A stretch of DNA of 9,601 nucleotides from DATKYV01 sp035528275. Lineage in GTDB: Bacteria > Acidobacteriota > Terriglobia > UBA7540. The stretch is taken from contig DATKYV010000062.1 of assembly GCA_035528275.1 (NCBI GenBank), forward strand, positions 1-9,601. The letters run 5' to 3'. The translations under genes were made by a program, and so were the position numbers. Shown in pieces: positions 1 through 7,198 of this stretch (its first letter is position 1; the number at the start of each line of letters is the position of its first letter). The notes under the pieces are model-generated. The model made no database searches. It was not told the DNA's origin and was given only the letters and a program-made list of their open reading frames with translations.

Positions 1-1121
1 TCATCTATGCGGCGAGTGGTGATCTCGCCACGCTCGAAGCACTCACCGCCCCGGAAAAATGGAATCTGATGTTCCTGAGGCACAGGTCGGGTCCTGTTTA
101 CCTGTGGTACGAGATTGCGCATCCCACCTATCTCCGCCGGACAGGCGATGAGTATCTCCAGCCGGGCATCGCCCTGCAGGACGTGGTTGTGGATAGTTAC
201 CCCGAGATTCTCATACGCCTGCGAGCCCTGCACGGTTTGAAGAACACCGTCGGGAAGCGCATCGTGGCGGTGGGGGGTGCGGCCGGCTGGGGGCGGGATG
301 GCCAACTCGCTCCGGATCTTGCCCGCGAGATCTGGAAGCTCGACATTCAAACCGTCACGTACCCTGAACTCGGCGAACGTATCAAGGCGGCGCGCGCGGA
401 CGCAGCACTCGTGTCCTGTTGCCGCGAAGAGGCAGAGGACTACCTCAGGCAGCAGGGGGTTTCGCTTGAAACCTCGCGGGAGTTTGTTGCCAACGCCTTC
501 GTTCTGACGGAGGTCCTTCGCGGCGTTCTGGCGGAGGCGCAGACGGACGCGCTCACCATCAATCATTGCATGGACACCATCATGCCCTTGTCGGAAACGA
601 CGGCTTGCCTCGCTCTGAGTCTGCTGAATGACGAGGGCTGCCTGGCCTTCTGCGAGTCGGATTTTGTGGTTATCCCCTCCGGGATTCTTCTCCATTACGT
701 TTCGGGCAAACCCGTGTTTCTTAACGATCCCACGCACCCGCACGACGGCGTCGTGACGCTGGCCCATTGCACCGCGCCGAGAAAGATGGACGGAAAGCGG
801 TTTGAACCCGCGAGGATCATGACCCACTTCGAGTCCGACTACGGCGCGGCCCCCAAGGTCGAGATGCGCAAGGGGCAGCGCGTCACCGTCCTCGATCCGG
901 ATTTCAGCGGCCACCGCTGGCTGGGCTTTGAGGGGGTGATCGTCGACAACCCCTTGCTCCACATCTGCCGTTCGCAAATCGACGTCGAAATTAAGGGAGA
1001 CTGCGATCGGCTGCTCGAGGAGATGCGGGGGTTCCACTGGATGGCGTCCTACGGCGCCTATCTCCCCGAGATTGGCTACGCGCTGAAGAAAGCCGGCGTG
1101 GAGTGGCTGAGCCTTAGTTGA
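1..1121 (+). CDS. L-fucose/L-arabinose isomerase-like protein, 5'-truncated by the window edge
   Basis: The reading frame is open from base 3, so this is the C-terminal part of a longer gene; the ATG at 69 is internal. The visible protein matches the two-domain sugar isomerase fold (COG2407 type; cytoplasmic, metal-dependent aldose/ketose interconversion). Numbering from the ATG at 69, a Rossmann-like segment (about 60-120, with VGKRIVAVGG) is followed by the catalytic half: a Cys-Glu-Ser-Asp motif near residue 196, then GKPVFLNDP near 213-221, and LAHCTAP near 231-237. In this family the Glu, the Asp of the NDP-like motif and the His of the HC motif bind the metal and substrate. Family placement is fairly safe, but the sugar is unknown and many bacterial members are uncharacterised. 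It ends 96 bp before the convergent DUF5916 gene. Bases 1122-1217 hold only weak inverted repeats and no clear terminator. Confidence 0.8.
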   Translation, partial: IYAASGDLATLEALTAPEKWNLMFLRHRSGPVYLWYEIAHPTYLRRTGDEYLQPGIALQDVVVDSYPEILIRLRALHGLKNTVGKRIVAVGGAAGWGRDGQLAPDLAREIWKLDIQTVTYPELGERIKAARADAALVSCCREEAEDYLRQQGVSLETSREFVANAFVLTEVLRGVLAEAQTDALTINHCMDTIMPLSETTACLALSLLNDEGCLAFCESDFVVIPSGILLHYVSGKPVFLNDPTHPHDGVVTLAHCTAPRKMDGKRFEPARIMTHFESDYGAAPKVEMRKGQRVTVLDPDFSGHRWLGFEGVIVDNPLLHICRSQIDVEIKGDCDRLLEEMRGFHWMASYGAYLPEIGYALKKAGVEWLSLS

Positions 1122-1217
1122 AACCGCAATTCGACAGTGTCTGATGATGATTCCTACGCCGGACCTGCCTCAGCCGCAAGTCTTCGGTCGTCTCCTCGAC
1201 GATCTGCACATCCCCGC

Positions 1218-3578
1218 CTAGAATCGAATGAGGTAGGAGAATTTCACGAACAACTGGTTGGCGTCGTTCAAGAAGTTCGGGGTGCGGACGATTTCGCGGC
1301 CGGTCGCGGTGGTCACCAAGTCGAGGTTTTGCCGATTGCCGTTATAACCGACGTAGAGCGCCGTCCAGGCGTTCAATTGATAGGCGAAAAGAAAATCGCC
1401 GTTGAAGTTCTTGGTGGTCTCGAGCGCGGTATGCTGGGGGTTGGCGAGCACCGTGTTGTATTGCAGGATGACGCGCAGCGAAAGCTCGCGAGTGAACTGC
1501 CAGCTCCATTTCGAGTGCACGATGTGATTGTTAAAGATGCTGTCGCCGCGGGCGCGGTCGGTGAGCCGCTCGAAAAGGTAGACGTTCTCGATGCGCAAGG
1601 GGACGAGTGGGCGAACGATGAGTTGCAGGCTGGCGCGGCTCACGTTGGCGAGCGAGGGTTCCTGGCCGGCCGGAGGAACGAGGTTGATGCGCGCGCCCTG
1701 AGAATATTCGGCGCGGAAAGTTGCCTGCGAATAGTAGTCGGACTTGACGAACACACCTTTGCGGCTTTGGTAGAAATCGCGGTTCTCCGTGAGGCCCACG
1801 AAATCCTGCGGTCGCAACACCTCGCGGTCCGCGGTCTCGTAGACTTCAATCAGCGTCTGGCCGGTAAACTCCCAGCTCAACCCCGCGTCGTGATACAGGT
1901 CGAGGCGCGTGCCGCGGTGGTCCCAGACGGGATTGAGGAAAAGGGTGGGCCCCCAGGAGATGAAGCGCTTCCCCTCCGGGCGGAAGCGATAGGTGACGAA
2001 TTGGGCGGCGCTGCGAACGTCGGTGCGCAGAAAAGGGCGGGAGATTTCGCGCGCCCGAAACGTGAAGCGATCCACCGCCTGATCGGCCAGGAAGCCGGTC
2101 TCCGTGAAGAAGCCCGGGCTGCGGTCGTCGTAGTCGAGGTTGTAATAGAACTGGTACCCGGTATGCCGCAGATTAGCCTTGTAGGCGGGGCCGGCGAGCC
2201 GCGTGCCGTCGACCATCTCGGTTGAACTCGCGACCCCTTGAAAAGCCGCCACCCAGTTCTTGCTCAGCTTGAGCCGGCCGTCGAGCGCCCCCACACGATT
2301 GGACCCGCCGGCAAACTCCCGGTCCGTGACCATCACGCCGAGTGTCGATTGCTTGAAGACATCGCGCTGCAGGCGAAAGATCCCGAAGTGCGCTCGCTTG
2401 CCGAAGAGCGGATCGCCCGGGGGAACGATCCTTCCCGGCGACTGGTCGTCGGCGAAAAGCGCGCCGATGGCGTAAGGCCCCTTCTTGCCGGTGAGCCGGA
2501 TTCCGTATTGAGGGTCCGCGATGCGCCGCGTGAAGAACAGATTCATGGGGGTTTCAAAGAAGCTGGAGTTCTCCAGGAAGAAAGGGCGCTTCTCGGGGAA
2601 GAAGACTTCGAAGCGCTGGTTCACGGTCACCTGCGGCTCGTCGGATTCGATTTGGCTGAAATCCGGGTTCGCGGCCACGTCGAGGACGAGGCTGTCTTTG
2701 AAGACGGCTTTGGCGTCCAACCCCCCGTCGGGATCGACGCGGTCGGTTGTGAAGTGCGGATTGTTGGGGTCGCGCGTGTCCAGGGCGCGGAAGGACCGCA
2801 TGAAACCGTAGGGGATGATCTGCGCGTTGCGGCCGGGAGAAATGTTCTCCAGGCCTTCCAGCACCGCCGCCTGATTCAACCGTCCCTCGACGCGCGTGGA
2901 GGCTTGCGGCCAAGCATCTGAACCGTTAACACGCGGAATCCAGCGGATGAAGAGGATTCCCCAGGTCTGCTTGGGAGTGGGCGGAAAGCGCAGGCTCTTG
3001 AAGGGTATCTTCATCCAGATGACGTATCCGCGGTCGGTCAGCTTGCCGCGCGAATACCACACGGTGTCGAACGAGGAGTCGTATTGCGAGCGCGCCCCTT
3101 CATCCCAGCGGCCGTCGAGCTGGATGCCGAAGGGATTGCAGGTGAAGACGTAAGCGTGGCGGTAGTCGTGGAAGGTGTCGAGGAAGAGGTCCATGCGCTC
3201 GTCGTCGCCGACATTGTCGCGCGTGGTCAGGCGGGCGCGGACTTTTTTCGGTTCGGTGTCGAAGGCGACGAAGATGGCATAGAAATTCCTGTCGTCGTAT
3301 CCCAGATAAACGTCCGTGCGCTGGTTGGGGGGCACGCCGTCCCTGGGCGTCCGCTGTACAAAGCCCTCGATCTTGGCCAGCCGCCCATCCACAGCCGGGC
3401 TGGGCTTCATGCCGAGATAATCTTCGAGCGTGGGCGGCTGCGCGACCCGGGGAATTTCCACCAGCGGACGTGGAGAGGAAGTGTCAGGGGAAGCCCACGC
3501 GGCGGCGGAAATCAAAAACAATACCCACAACGCACTAACAGCCCGCACCGGCCCCCAACTCTGAAGAAATTTCCGCAA
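1218..3578 (-). CDS. Exported CBM9-like / DUF5916 outer-membrane beta-barrel protein
   Basis: The 786-residue protein has a signal peptide (positive MRK start, hydrophobic core about 13-27, likely cleavage after AWA near residue 29). A CBM9-like sandwich at about 50-250 shows VDGR, RTDVYLGYDDRNFYAIFVAFD, LDTFHDYRHAYVF and NPFGIQLDGRW-type motifs, here broken up. From about 290 it carries the DUF5916 hallmark NPDFSQIESDEPQ and FFPEKRPFFLEN, then many alternating beta strands, ending FSYLIRF with a terminal Phe as in BAM-inserted outer-membrane barrels. The family resembles TonB-dependent barrels without a plug; its substrate is unknown, and carbohydrate or peptide uptake or binding is a guess from the N-terminal domain. 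The start is TTG: an in-frame TGA lies directly before it, GAGGAG sits 5 nt upstream, and the next Met would remove the signal peptide. The family is frequent in Acidobacteriota and Bacteroidota. Confidence 0.9.
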   Translation of the reverse strand: MRKFLQSWGPVRAVSALWVLFLISAAAWASPDTSSPRPLVEIPRVAQPPTLEDYLGMKPSPAVDGRLAKIEGFVQRTPRDGVPPNQRTDVYLGYDDRNFYAIFVAFDTEPKKVRARLTTRDNVGDDERMDLFLDTFHDYRHAYVFTCNPFGIQLDGRWDEGARSQYDSSFDTVWYSRGKLTDRGYVIWMKIPFKSLRFPPTPKQTWGILFIRWIPRVNGSDAWPQASTRVEGRLNQAAVLEGLENISPGRNAQIIPYGFMRSFRALDTRDPNNPHFTTDRVDPDGGLDAKAVFKDSLVLDVAANPDFSQIESDEPQVTVNQRFEVFFPEKRPFFLENSSFFETPMNLFFTRRIADPQYGIRLTGKKGPYAIGALFADDQSPGRIVPPGDPLFGKRAHFGIFRLQRDVFKQSTLGVMVTDREFAGGSNRVGALDGRLKLSKNWVAAFQGVASSTEMVDGTRLAGPAYKANLRHTGYQFYYNLDYDDRSPGFFTETGFLADQAVDRFTFRAREISRPFLRTDVRSAAQFVTYRFRPEGKRFISWGPTLFLNPVWDHRGTRLDLYHDAGLSWEFTGQTLIEVYETADREVLRPQDFVGLTENRDFYQSRKGVFVKSDYYSQATFRAEYSQGARINLVPPAGQEPSLANVSRASLQLIVRPLVPLRIENVYLFERLTDRARGDSIFNNHIVHSKWSWQFTRELSLRVILQYNTVLANPQHTALETTKNFNGDFLFAYQLNAWTALYVGYNGNRQNLDLVTTATGREIVRTPNFLNDANQLFVKFSYLIRF

Positions 3579-3583
3579 TCAGT

Positions 3584-3589
3584 CTCCTC
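3584..3589 (-). promoter_or_regulatory. Shine-Dalgarno sequence fixing the TTG start of the DUF5916 gene
   Basis: On the minus strand GAGGAG ends 5 nt before the TTG at 3578. An in-frame TGA directly precedes the TTG, so no longer reading frame is possible. The downstream residues form a signal peptide, which supports this rare start codon. Confidence 0.75.
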
Positions 3590-3606
3590 TACTGCGAGGA
3601 CTTTCA

Positions 3607-3635
3607 TCTGTACCAAGACATCGTCGGGGTGTCAA
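3607..3635 (-). promoter_or_regulatory. Predicted sigma70-type promoter of the DUF5916 gene
   Basis: Read on the minus strand, a perfect -35 box TTGACA (3635-3630) is followed by exactly 17 nt and then TACAGA (3612-3607). The -10 box is weak (3 of 6 consensus bases) but is preceded by TGG, giving an extended -10 element. Transcription would start near 3600, leaving a leader of about 20 nt that contains the GAGGAG ribosome-binding site. Spacing and position are seen; activity is inferred. Confidence 0.55.
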
Positions 3636-3757
3636 GGTTGGCGGGAGGAGCGGACCGCCGGTGCGCGCGAGTCCCCGAGCTTGCGCAAAGCGCGCGGCGA
3701 TTGTCCCAGGCGGAAAGAGCAAAGGAGATATGATACTCACAAAGTTTTCCAGCGGCG

Positions 3758-3788
3758 TTGACTTCCAGACCTCCGGGTCGGGTATACT
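3758..3788 (+). promoter_or_regulatory. Possible promoter of the exported repeat-protein gene
   Basis: TTGACT (3758-3763) and TATACT (3783-3788) each match five of six consensus bases. The 19-nt spacer is longer than the usual 16-18, so the -35 box may contribute little. Transcription would start near 3795, directly at the ATG at 3796, which would make the message leaderless or would favour the downstream ATG at 3808 or 3841. It forms a divergent pair with the promoter at 3635-3607. Confidence 0.35.
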
Positions 3789-3795
3789 TGACCTG

Positions 3796-4998
3796 ATGAA
3801 CACAAAAATGGCAAGCCATGGGATTGAACGCCGGCGGTGGATGATCTCCCGCCCAGCCCGCGAGAGGAAATTCTTCGCCTTCCTTCCGGTCGGGTCCGTT
3901 GTTCTTCTGGTGCTCCTGACCTGGATTCCCGGATTGCTGCGCGCGCAGTCTTCCAAACCGCAGGCTGCCAAACCGCAGGCTGGCGAACCGCAGGCTGCCA
4001 AACCGAAGGCTGCCGAGCAGGAGCCTCCCAAAGAGGAAGCCGTTCAGGAGGAAGGCCCGCAGAACACCCGGACAGCCTACCCGGTCAGAAACGGCGGCGT
4101 CACCTACCAGCGCATCGAAGAAACGGAGAAGCGCAAGACCCCCGACGGTGAGGTGGAAACGCAGCGCGTGCGGATGCCCTCCTGGGGAGGGACGCGCGAC
4201 GTCCTGATGGAGAGGGAAATTCGCACCCGAAAGCTCCCCGACGGGACGGTGGAGAAGGAGTACGTCCTGAAGAACCCGGACGGCGGGGACCACATGGTGC
4301 CCATTGAAATCATCCGCGAGAGGATCAAGAAGAACGGCGAGGCCACCACCACGGAGCGCGAGGTCCTGAAACCCGGTTATGACGGACGTTGGACACCGGC
4401 GCGGAAAGAGACAGTGAATGAATCGGGTCCCGAGTCGGCTCGGCAGACCGTGAAGGAAGTCCGCGAGCCGACCCTGACGGGAGACTGGAAGGTCGTGAAC
4501 CGCGAAACGACCACCGCGAAGTCCTCCGGCGACAGCAAGGAATCGCGCACCGTACAGCAGTTGCCCGATTCTTACGGGCGGCTCTCCGACTATGAAGTGC
4601 GGGAGGAGAAGACAAGCGCCGAAGAAGGCAGGGAGACCCACGAGGTGAGCGTTCGAAGAAGGGACCTCCAGGACACCGACCACCCCAAGATGATCCTCGT
4701 GGAGCGGACCGCCACGAACCAGACCAAATCCGCCGATGGTAAAGTGACGACGCAGTCCGTGACGGAATCGGACCTGCTGGCCGGCGGGGCCACGCGAAAC
4801 GTCGCGGCGAGCGGTCCGCAGACCGTGGAGGAAACCGCGGAAGTGGAATCCCCCGGCGCGGGAGGAAACAGCAAGAAGGTGATTGAGGTGAAGCGGCGCG
4901 GCGTGGTGGATTCCGGCATGCGGCCGGCCTATCAGGTTGTTCAGGAGACGGACCGAGACGGCAACGTGCGCCAGATCTTCATTCCCAAGGCGCGCTGA
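3796..4998 (+). CDS. Exported or membrane-anchored protein of charged ~33-residue repeats, function unknown
   Basis: This protein is not recognised as a named family. From the ATG at 3796 it has 400 residues. A basic N-terminus (RRRW, RPARERK) is followed by a hydrophobic stretch (about 26-44) ending LLRA-QS near 50, a signal peptide or anchor. A Lys/Pro/Gln/Ala linker (about 53-75) is followed by roughly nine degenerate repeats (about 105-397). Each has an ERT/RET-like charged start, a turn such as PDG, NG, SG or ADG, a Thr/Val/Glu strand, and often PD-x-G. Turns lie near 117, 149, 181, 211, 245, 278, 314, 357 and 388. This suggests tandem beta-hairpins or a solenoid; there are no Cys or catalytic motifs. 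The start is uncertain: a GTG at 3661 opens the frame, an ATG at 3730 has GGAG only 2 nt away, and ATGs at 3796, 3808 and 3841 lack clear Shine-Dalgarno sites. Only starts at 3796 or later place the hydrophobic stretch like a signal peptide. Confidence 0.75.
   Translation: MNTKMASHGIERRRWMISRPARERKFFAFLPVGSVVLLVLLTWIPGLLRAQSSKPQAAKPQAGEPQAAKPKAAEQEPPKEEAVQEEGPQNTRTAYPVRNGGVTYQRIEETEKRKTPDGEVETQRVRMPSWGGTRDVLMEREIRTRKLPDGTVEKEYVLKNPDGGDHMVPIEIIRERIKKNGEATTTEREVLKPGYDGRWTPARKETVNESGPESARQTVKEVREPTLTGDWKVVNRETTTAKSSGDSKESRTVQQLPDSYGRLSDYEVREEKTSAEEGRETHEVSVRRRDLQDTDHPKMILVERTATNQTKSADGKVTTQSVTESDLLAGGATRNVAASGPQTVEETAEVESPGAGGNSKKVIEVKRRGVVDSGMRPAYQVVQETDRDGNVRQIFIPKAR
3953..4012 (+). repeat. 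Four tandem copies of a 15-bp unit encoding a KPQAA-like linker
   Basis: The unit CCAAACCGCAGGCTG occurs at 3953-3967 and 3968-3982 exactly, then at 3983-3997 and 3998-4012 with one or two changes. It encodes KPQAA/KPQAG/EPQAA/KPKAA, a flexible segment just after the predicted signal peptide. The length is a multiple of three, so copy-number change would keep the frame. Confidence 0.9.
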
Positions 4999-5151
4999 GC
5001 CCAAACAACCCGAGGCGTGATGGTTGTGGCCGTGCAAATGCGCTTGCGGAGCGGCGGGTTTTGAGCTAAAAGGACGAACCAGAGTTCGGGGAGGCGTACT
5101 CCGCGGTCTGCCTTTGTTCTACGGGTCGGAACTGAGCGAATAGGAAACGCT

Positions 5152-6027
5152 GTGAAACTCAAGTTTTGGGGAGTGCGGGGTTCAACGCCCACACCGGAGC
5201 GCCGGAATTCCCGATACGGCGGGAACACTCCATGCCTCGAGGTTCGCCTGAATAACGGCACCATCATCGTCCTCGATTGCGGAAGCGGCCTGCGCGCCCT
5301 GGGCAAAAGCTTGAGCCGCGAGTTCGGTCCCAACCCGGTTGTCGCTTACGTTTTCCTCAGCCATTTTCACTGGGATCATATCCAGGGAATCCCCTTTTTC
5401 CTGCCTCTTTATAAGAAAGGTAACGCCTTCTTCTTCCACTCGGTTTCCGGGAAGGCCCGGGAATTGAAAGGGGCGGTCGAGGGACAGATGGTGACTCCCT
5501 ATTTCCCCGTGGACATGAGCATCATGGGGGCGGTGAGGCACTTCTTCGACATCGGCACAAAGCCCGTGGATGTAAACGGCGCCATCCTGACAACCACGCG
5601 TTTGAATCACCCTCAGGGCTGCGTGGGCTACCGTATCGAGGCCGACGGCGGGATCCTGGCGTACGCGACGGATACCGAGCCGGGATCGAAGATCCACGAT
5701 CGAAACGTGCGCAAGCTGGCGAAAAACGCCGATGTCTTCATCTACGACTGCCAGTACACCTTGGAGCAACTGAAGAACGAGAAGAAAGGGTGGGGACACA
5801 GTTCATGGACGGAAGGTGTGAAGATTGCTAAAGAATGCGGTGTCGGCCAGTTCGTGATGTTTCATCATGACCCGGACGGCGACGACGACTACGTGGATGA
5901 ACTGGTCGGCCAAGCGCGCAAACATTTCCCCAACACCCTCGGCGCGGCGGAAGGCTTGGTTCTGGAGATTCAGGACGCCAGGACCGGGATCAAGGCCGTA
6001 GGGGGTCCCGAAAACGCCGCGAGCTGA
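5152..6027 (+). CDS. Metallo-beta-lactamase-fold hydrolase (PhnP / cAMP phosphodiesterase-like)
   Basis: The 291-residue protein has no signal peptide, so it is probably cytoplasmic. The N-terminus KLKFWGVRGSTPTP and YGGNTPCLEV are typical of the COG1235-type branch of the metallo-beta-lactamase superfamily. Metal ligands are visible in order: H71-F-H73-W-D75-H76, H153, D174 and a late His in FHHDP (238-239). G215-H216-S217-S218 is also characteristic. Family members cut phosphodiester or related bonds (cyclic nucleotides, cyclic phosphoribosyl phosphate, RNA ends), but no phn or nucleotide gene lies nearby, so the substrate is open. The start is GTG with AGGA 6 nt upstream; the next Met is well inside the fold. 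The gap to the upstream gene is 153 bp, with only a weak hairpin (ACAACC/GGTTGT near 5005-5030) and no convincing terminator or promoter, so shared transcription is possible but unproven. Confidence 0.9.
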   Translation: MKLKFWGVRGSTPTPERRNSRYGGNTPCLEVRLNNGTIIVLDCGSGLRALGKSLSREFGPNPVVAYVFLSHFHWDHIQGIPFFLPLYKKGNAFFFHSVSGKARELKGAVEGQMVTPYFPVDMSIMGAVRHFFDIGTKPVDVNGAILTTTRLNHPQGCVGYRIEADGGILAYATDTEPGSKIHDRNVRKLAKNADVFIYDCQYTLEQLKNEKKGWGHSSWTEGVKIAKECGVGQFVMFHHDPDGDDDYVDELVGQARKHFPNTLGAAEGLVLEIQDARTGIKAVGGPENAAS

Positions 6028-6091
6028 TCACCCCGGAACGGGACCTTCAACTTCTAATCTACGAGTGAGAATTCATTGACCGGGATTTGGC

Positions 6092-6119
6092 CCGACGGCC
6101 TCGCAGAACGGCCCGCCGG
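6092..6119. other. Hairpin between the convergent hydrolase and PilZ genes
   Basis: CCGACGGCC (6092-6100) pairs with GGCCCGCCGG (6110-6119) across a 9-nt loop, with one bulge and one G-U wobble on the minus strand. It lies between two convergent stop codons, where a shared transcript end is expected. Neither side has a U-tract, so it is not a classical intrinsic terminator; it may act as an RNA 3'-end stabiliser or help Rho-type termination. Confidence 0.4.
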
Positions 6120-6127
6120 TCCGGAGG

Positions 6128-6661
6128 CTAAATGATGTGGCCGATGCAGCTTCTGAAAACGTTGTAGACCCGGTCGCCCTTGATGGTGAAAACAGTTTTC
6201 CCCGAGCCGAGCGCCAGGATGTTCTCCCCCTCGACCTTGCCGAACGGCTCATGCTTGCTGTTGTAGTAGGTTCCTTCTGAAATGTACCCAACCCAGTTGT
6301 CGGTCTCATAGTCGTAGACGTATTTCTTTGCGGCCGTGCGGCGAGAATAGGTTTTATCCGGAGGGAACATGACGCGGACGCGGTTCATTCCCGCGCCGAG
6401 AGAACTCACTCGGGTGATGTAGGCCGCCGACTCGAAGCCTTCCTCCGGCGCCTGAATCGTGACCTGGTCGCCCTTTTCGACCTGCCGCGCAAGAAGCAGG
6501 CACATTCCTGTGGCACCCGCGTCCGCGGTGATGGTGTCCTCTTCGAACGTGGTTCCGTCAGCTCGCACCACCTTGATGTGAACCGGAACCGGGATGTTCC
6601 AGCGCGTCGATTTCCGTTTTTCGGAGTAACTTACTGGTTCGTCTTCCAGGAATCCACTCAT
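6128..6661 (-). CDS. PilZ-like protein with a C-terminal beta-repeat tail
   Basis: The 177-residue soluble protein has an N-terminal PilZ-like domain (about 14-100). The R16-K-S-T-R20 element fits the RxxxR c-di-GMP motif, but the second motif, normally [D/N]xSxxG, reads D47-A-G-A-T-G52 with Gly in place of Ser. Binding of c-di-GMP is therefore uncertain. The tail (about 114-177) has four copies of a ~16-residue unit (strand, YN/YD, then P-x-G-x-I/V), seen as WVGYIS, PFGKVE, TVFTIK and CIGHII. This resembles the four-fold beta-flower type of small repeat domain (inference). ATG start, with AAGGAAG about 8 nt upstream. It lies 177 bp downstream of the STAS gene on the same strand, behind a structured leader. 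A role as a signalling adaptor is plausible, but its partner is unknown. Confidence 0.8.
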   Translation of the reverse strand: MSGFLEDEPVSYSEKRKSTRWNIPVPVHIKVVRADGTTFEEDTITADAGATGMCLLLARQVEKGDQVTIQAPEEGFESAAYITRVSSLGAGMNRVRVMFPPDKTYSRRTAAKKYVYDYETDNWVGYISEGTYYNSKHEPFGKVEGENILALGSGKTVFTIKGDRVYNVFRSCIGHII

Positions 6662-6724
6662 AACCCATTCTTCCTTTTCCAGGGAGTGGTTTGCGGCACG
6701 AGCCGTAAGCTGAACGTCCCGGAG

Positions 6725-6849
6725 CGCCGCCGGGAGGGCTCTTCTTTCAACCGGCGGCGGGTTTCAGTCGCTATGGAGTAGCAAAACCGCCGCATCACAT
6801 CGGCAACGTGTCGCCGCCGGGAAGGTTCGCCCCGGAGCCTAACCTCCGG
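6725..6849 (-). other. Structured RNA region between the STAS and PilZ genes
   Basis: Most of this stretch can fold. On the plus strand GCGGCGGGTTT (6754-6764) pairs with AAAACCGCCGC (6783-6793) with one bulge, enclosing a second stem GCTA/TAGC (6770-6773 with 6779-6782, loop TGGAG). A six-pair stem closes at 6801-6816. A perfect CCGGAG/CTCCGG stem (6832-6837 with 6844-6849) carries the STAS stop codon in its loop. CGCCGCCGGGA occurs twice (6725-6735 and 6812-6822), and either copy can pair with CCGGCGGCG at 6751-6759, so folds compete. It is not a recognised riboswitch. It could be a leader regulating PilZ, a processing or attenuation site, or a GC-rich artefact. Confidence 0.45.
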
Positions 6850-7198
6850 CCTTACCCTCAAACGATTCGATCGCCATCTGAAGATCGCTGTAGATGCTGA
6901 ACACGGTACTCAGGCGTGTAATCTGCAGCACGTCGTGAATGCGCTTGGTGAGGTTGAGAAGTTTCACCGCCGCGCCCTTTCGCTCCGCCGTCGTGTGAAT
7001 GTGAACGAGAGCGCCGATTCCCGTGCTGTCCACGTAGTTGACCAGGGCCATGTCGAGAATGATCCGGGTCTCGCCCGCCTCCAGGAGTTCCTCCGCCTTG
7101 GCGATCAGGAGCTCCTTGTCATTTCCGGCGACGATGGTTCCCTTGAGCGTCACCACAACAACCGAATCGACTTTTGAAACTGAAAGCTCCAGAGGCAT
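6839..7198 (-). CDS. STAS-domain anti-sigma factor antagonist (RsbV/SpoIIAA-like)
   Basis: The 119-residue single-domain protein has the usual length for a free-standing STAS anti-anti-sigma factor. The N-terminal strands (VDSVVVVTLKGTIVAGN) lead to RIILDMALVNYVDSTGIGALV. D57-S58-T59-G60-I61-G62 is the conserved loop, and S58 is the residue expected to be phosphorylated by a partner kinase/anti-sigma factor. In this family the unphosphorylated protein binds the anti-sigma factor and frees a sigma factor. No kinase, phosphatase or sigma gene is visible, so the partner must lie elsewhere. ATG start, with a weak AGGG 7 nt upstream. The gene lies 150 bp downstream of the TonB-like gene on the same strand; that gap holds a T8 tract at 7305-7312 and no strong promoter. 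The stop codon lies in a hairpin loop (6832-6849). Confidence 0.92.
   Translation of the reverse strand: MPLELSVSKVDSVVVVTLKGTIVAGNDKELLIAKAEELLEAGETRIILDMALVNYVDSTGIGALVHIHTTAERKGAAVKLLNLTKRIHDVLQITRLSTVFSIYSDLQMAIESFEGKAGG

Noticed and set aside
1144..1221. A 25-codon plus-strand frame starting ATGATG and ending at a TAG that overlaps the DUF5916 stop
   Set aside because: It has no Shine-Dalgarno site or recognisable peptide. It is short enough to arise by chance between convergent genes, though it could be a remnant of a lost gene.
1137..2225. A 362-residue plus-strand frame opposite the DUF5916 gene
   Set aside because: The minus strand encodes clear DUF5916 motifs through this stretch. 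The plus frame is Val/Ala/Glu/Arg-rich without domain signatures.
3604..5037. A 477-residue minus-strand frame opposite the exported repeat-protein gene
   Set aside because: It is His/Arg/Gly/Leu-rich with no recognisable domain, covers the whole plus-strand gene and runs over its promoter. The plus frame has a signal peptide and regular repeats, so this is an antisense shadow of GC-rich codons.
5044..5073. TTGCGG-N17-TAAAAG as a promoter for the hydrolase gene
   Set aside because: It matches only three of six and four of six consensus bases, too weak to call in GC-rich DNA.
6662..6838. Possible c-di-GMP (GEMM) riboswitch ahead of the PilZ gene
   Set aside because: The conserved GEMM strings and tetraloop-receptor pattern are not seen. 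Only generic stems are present.
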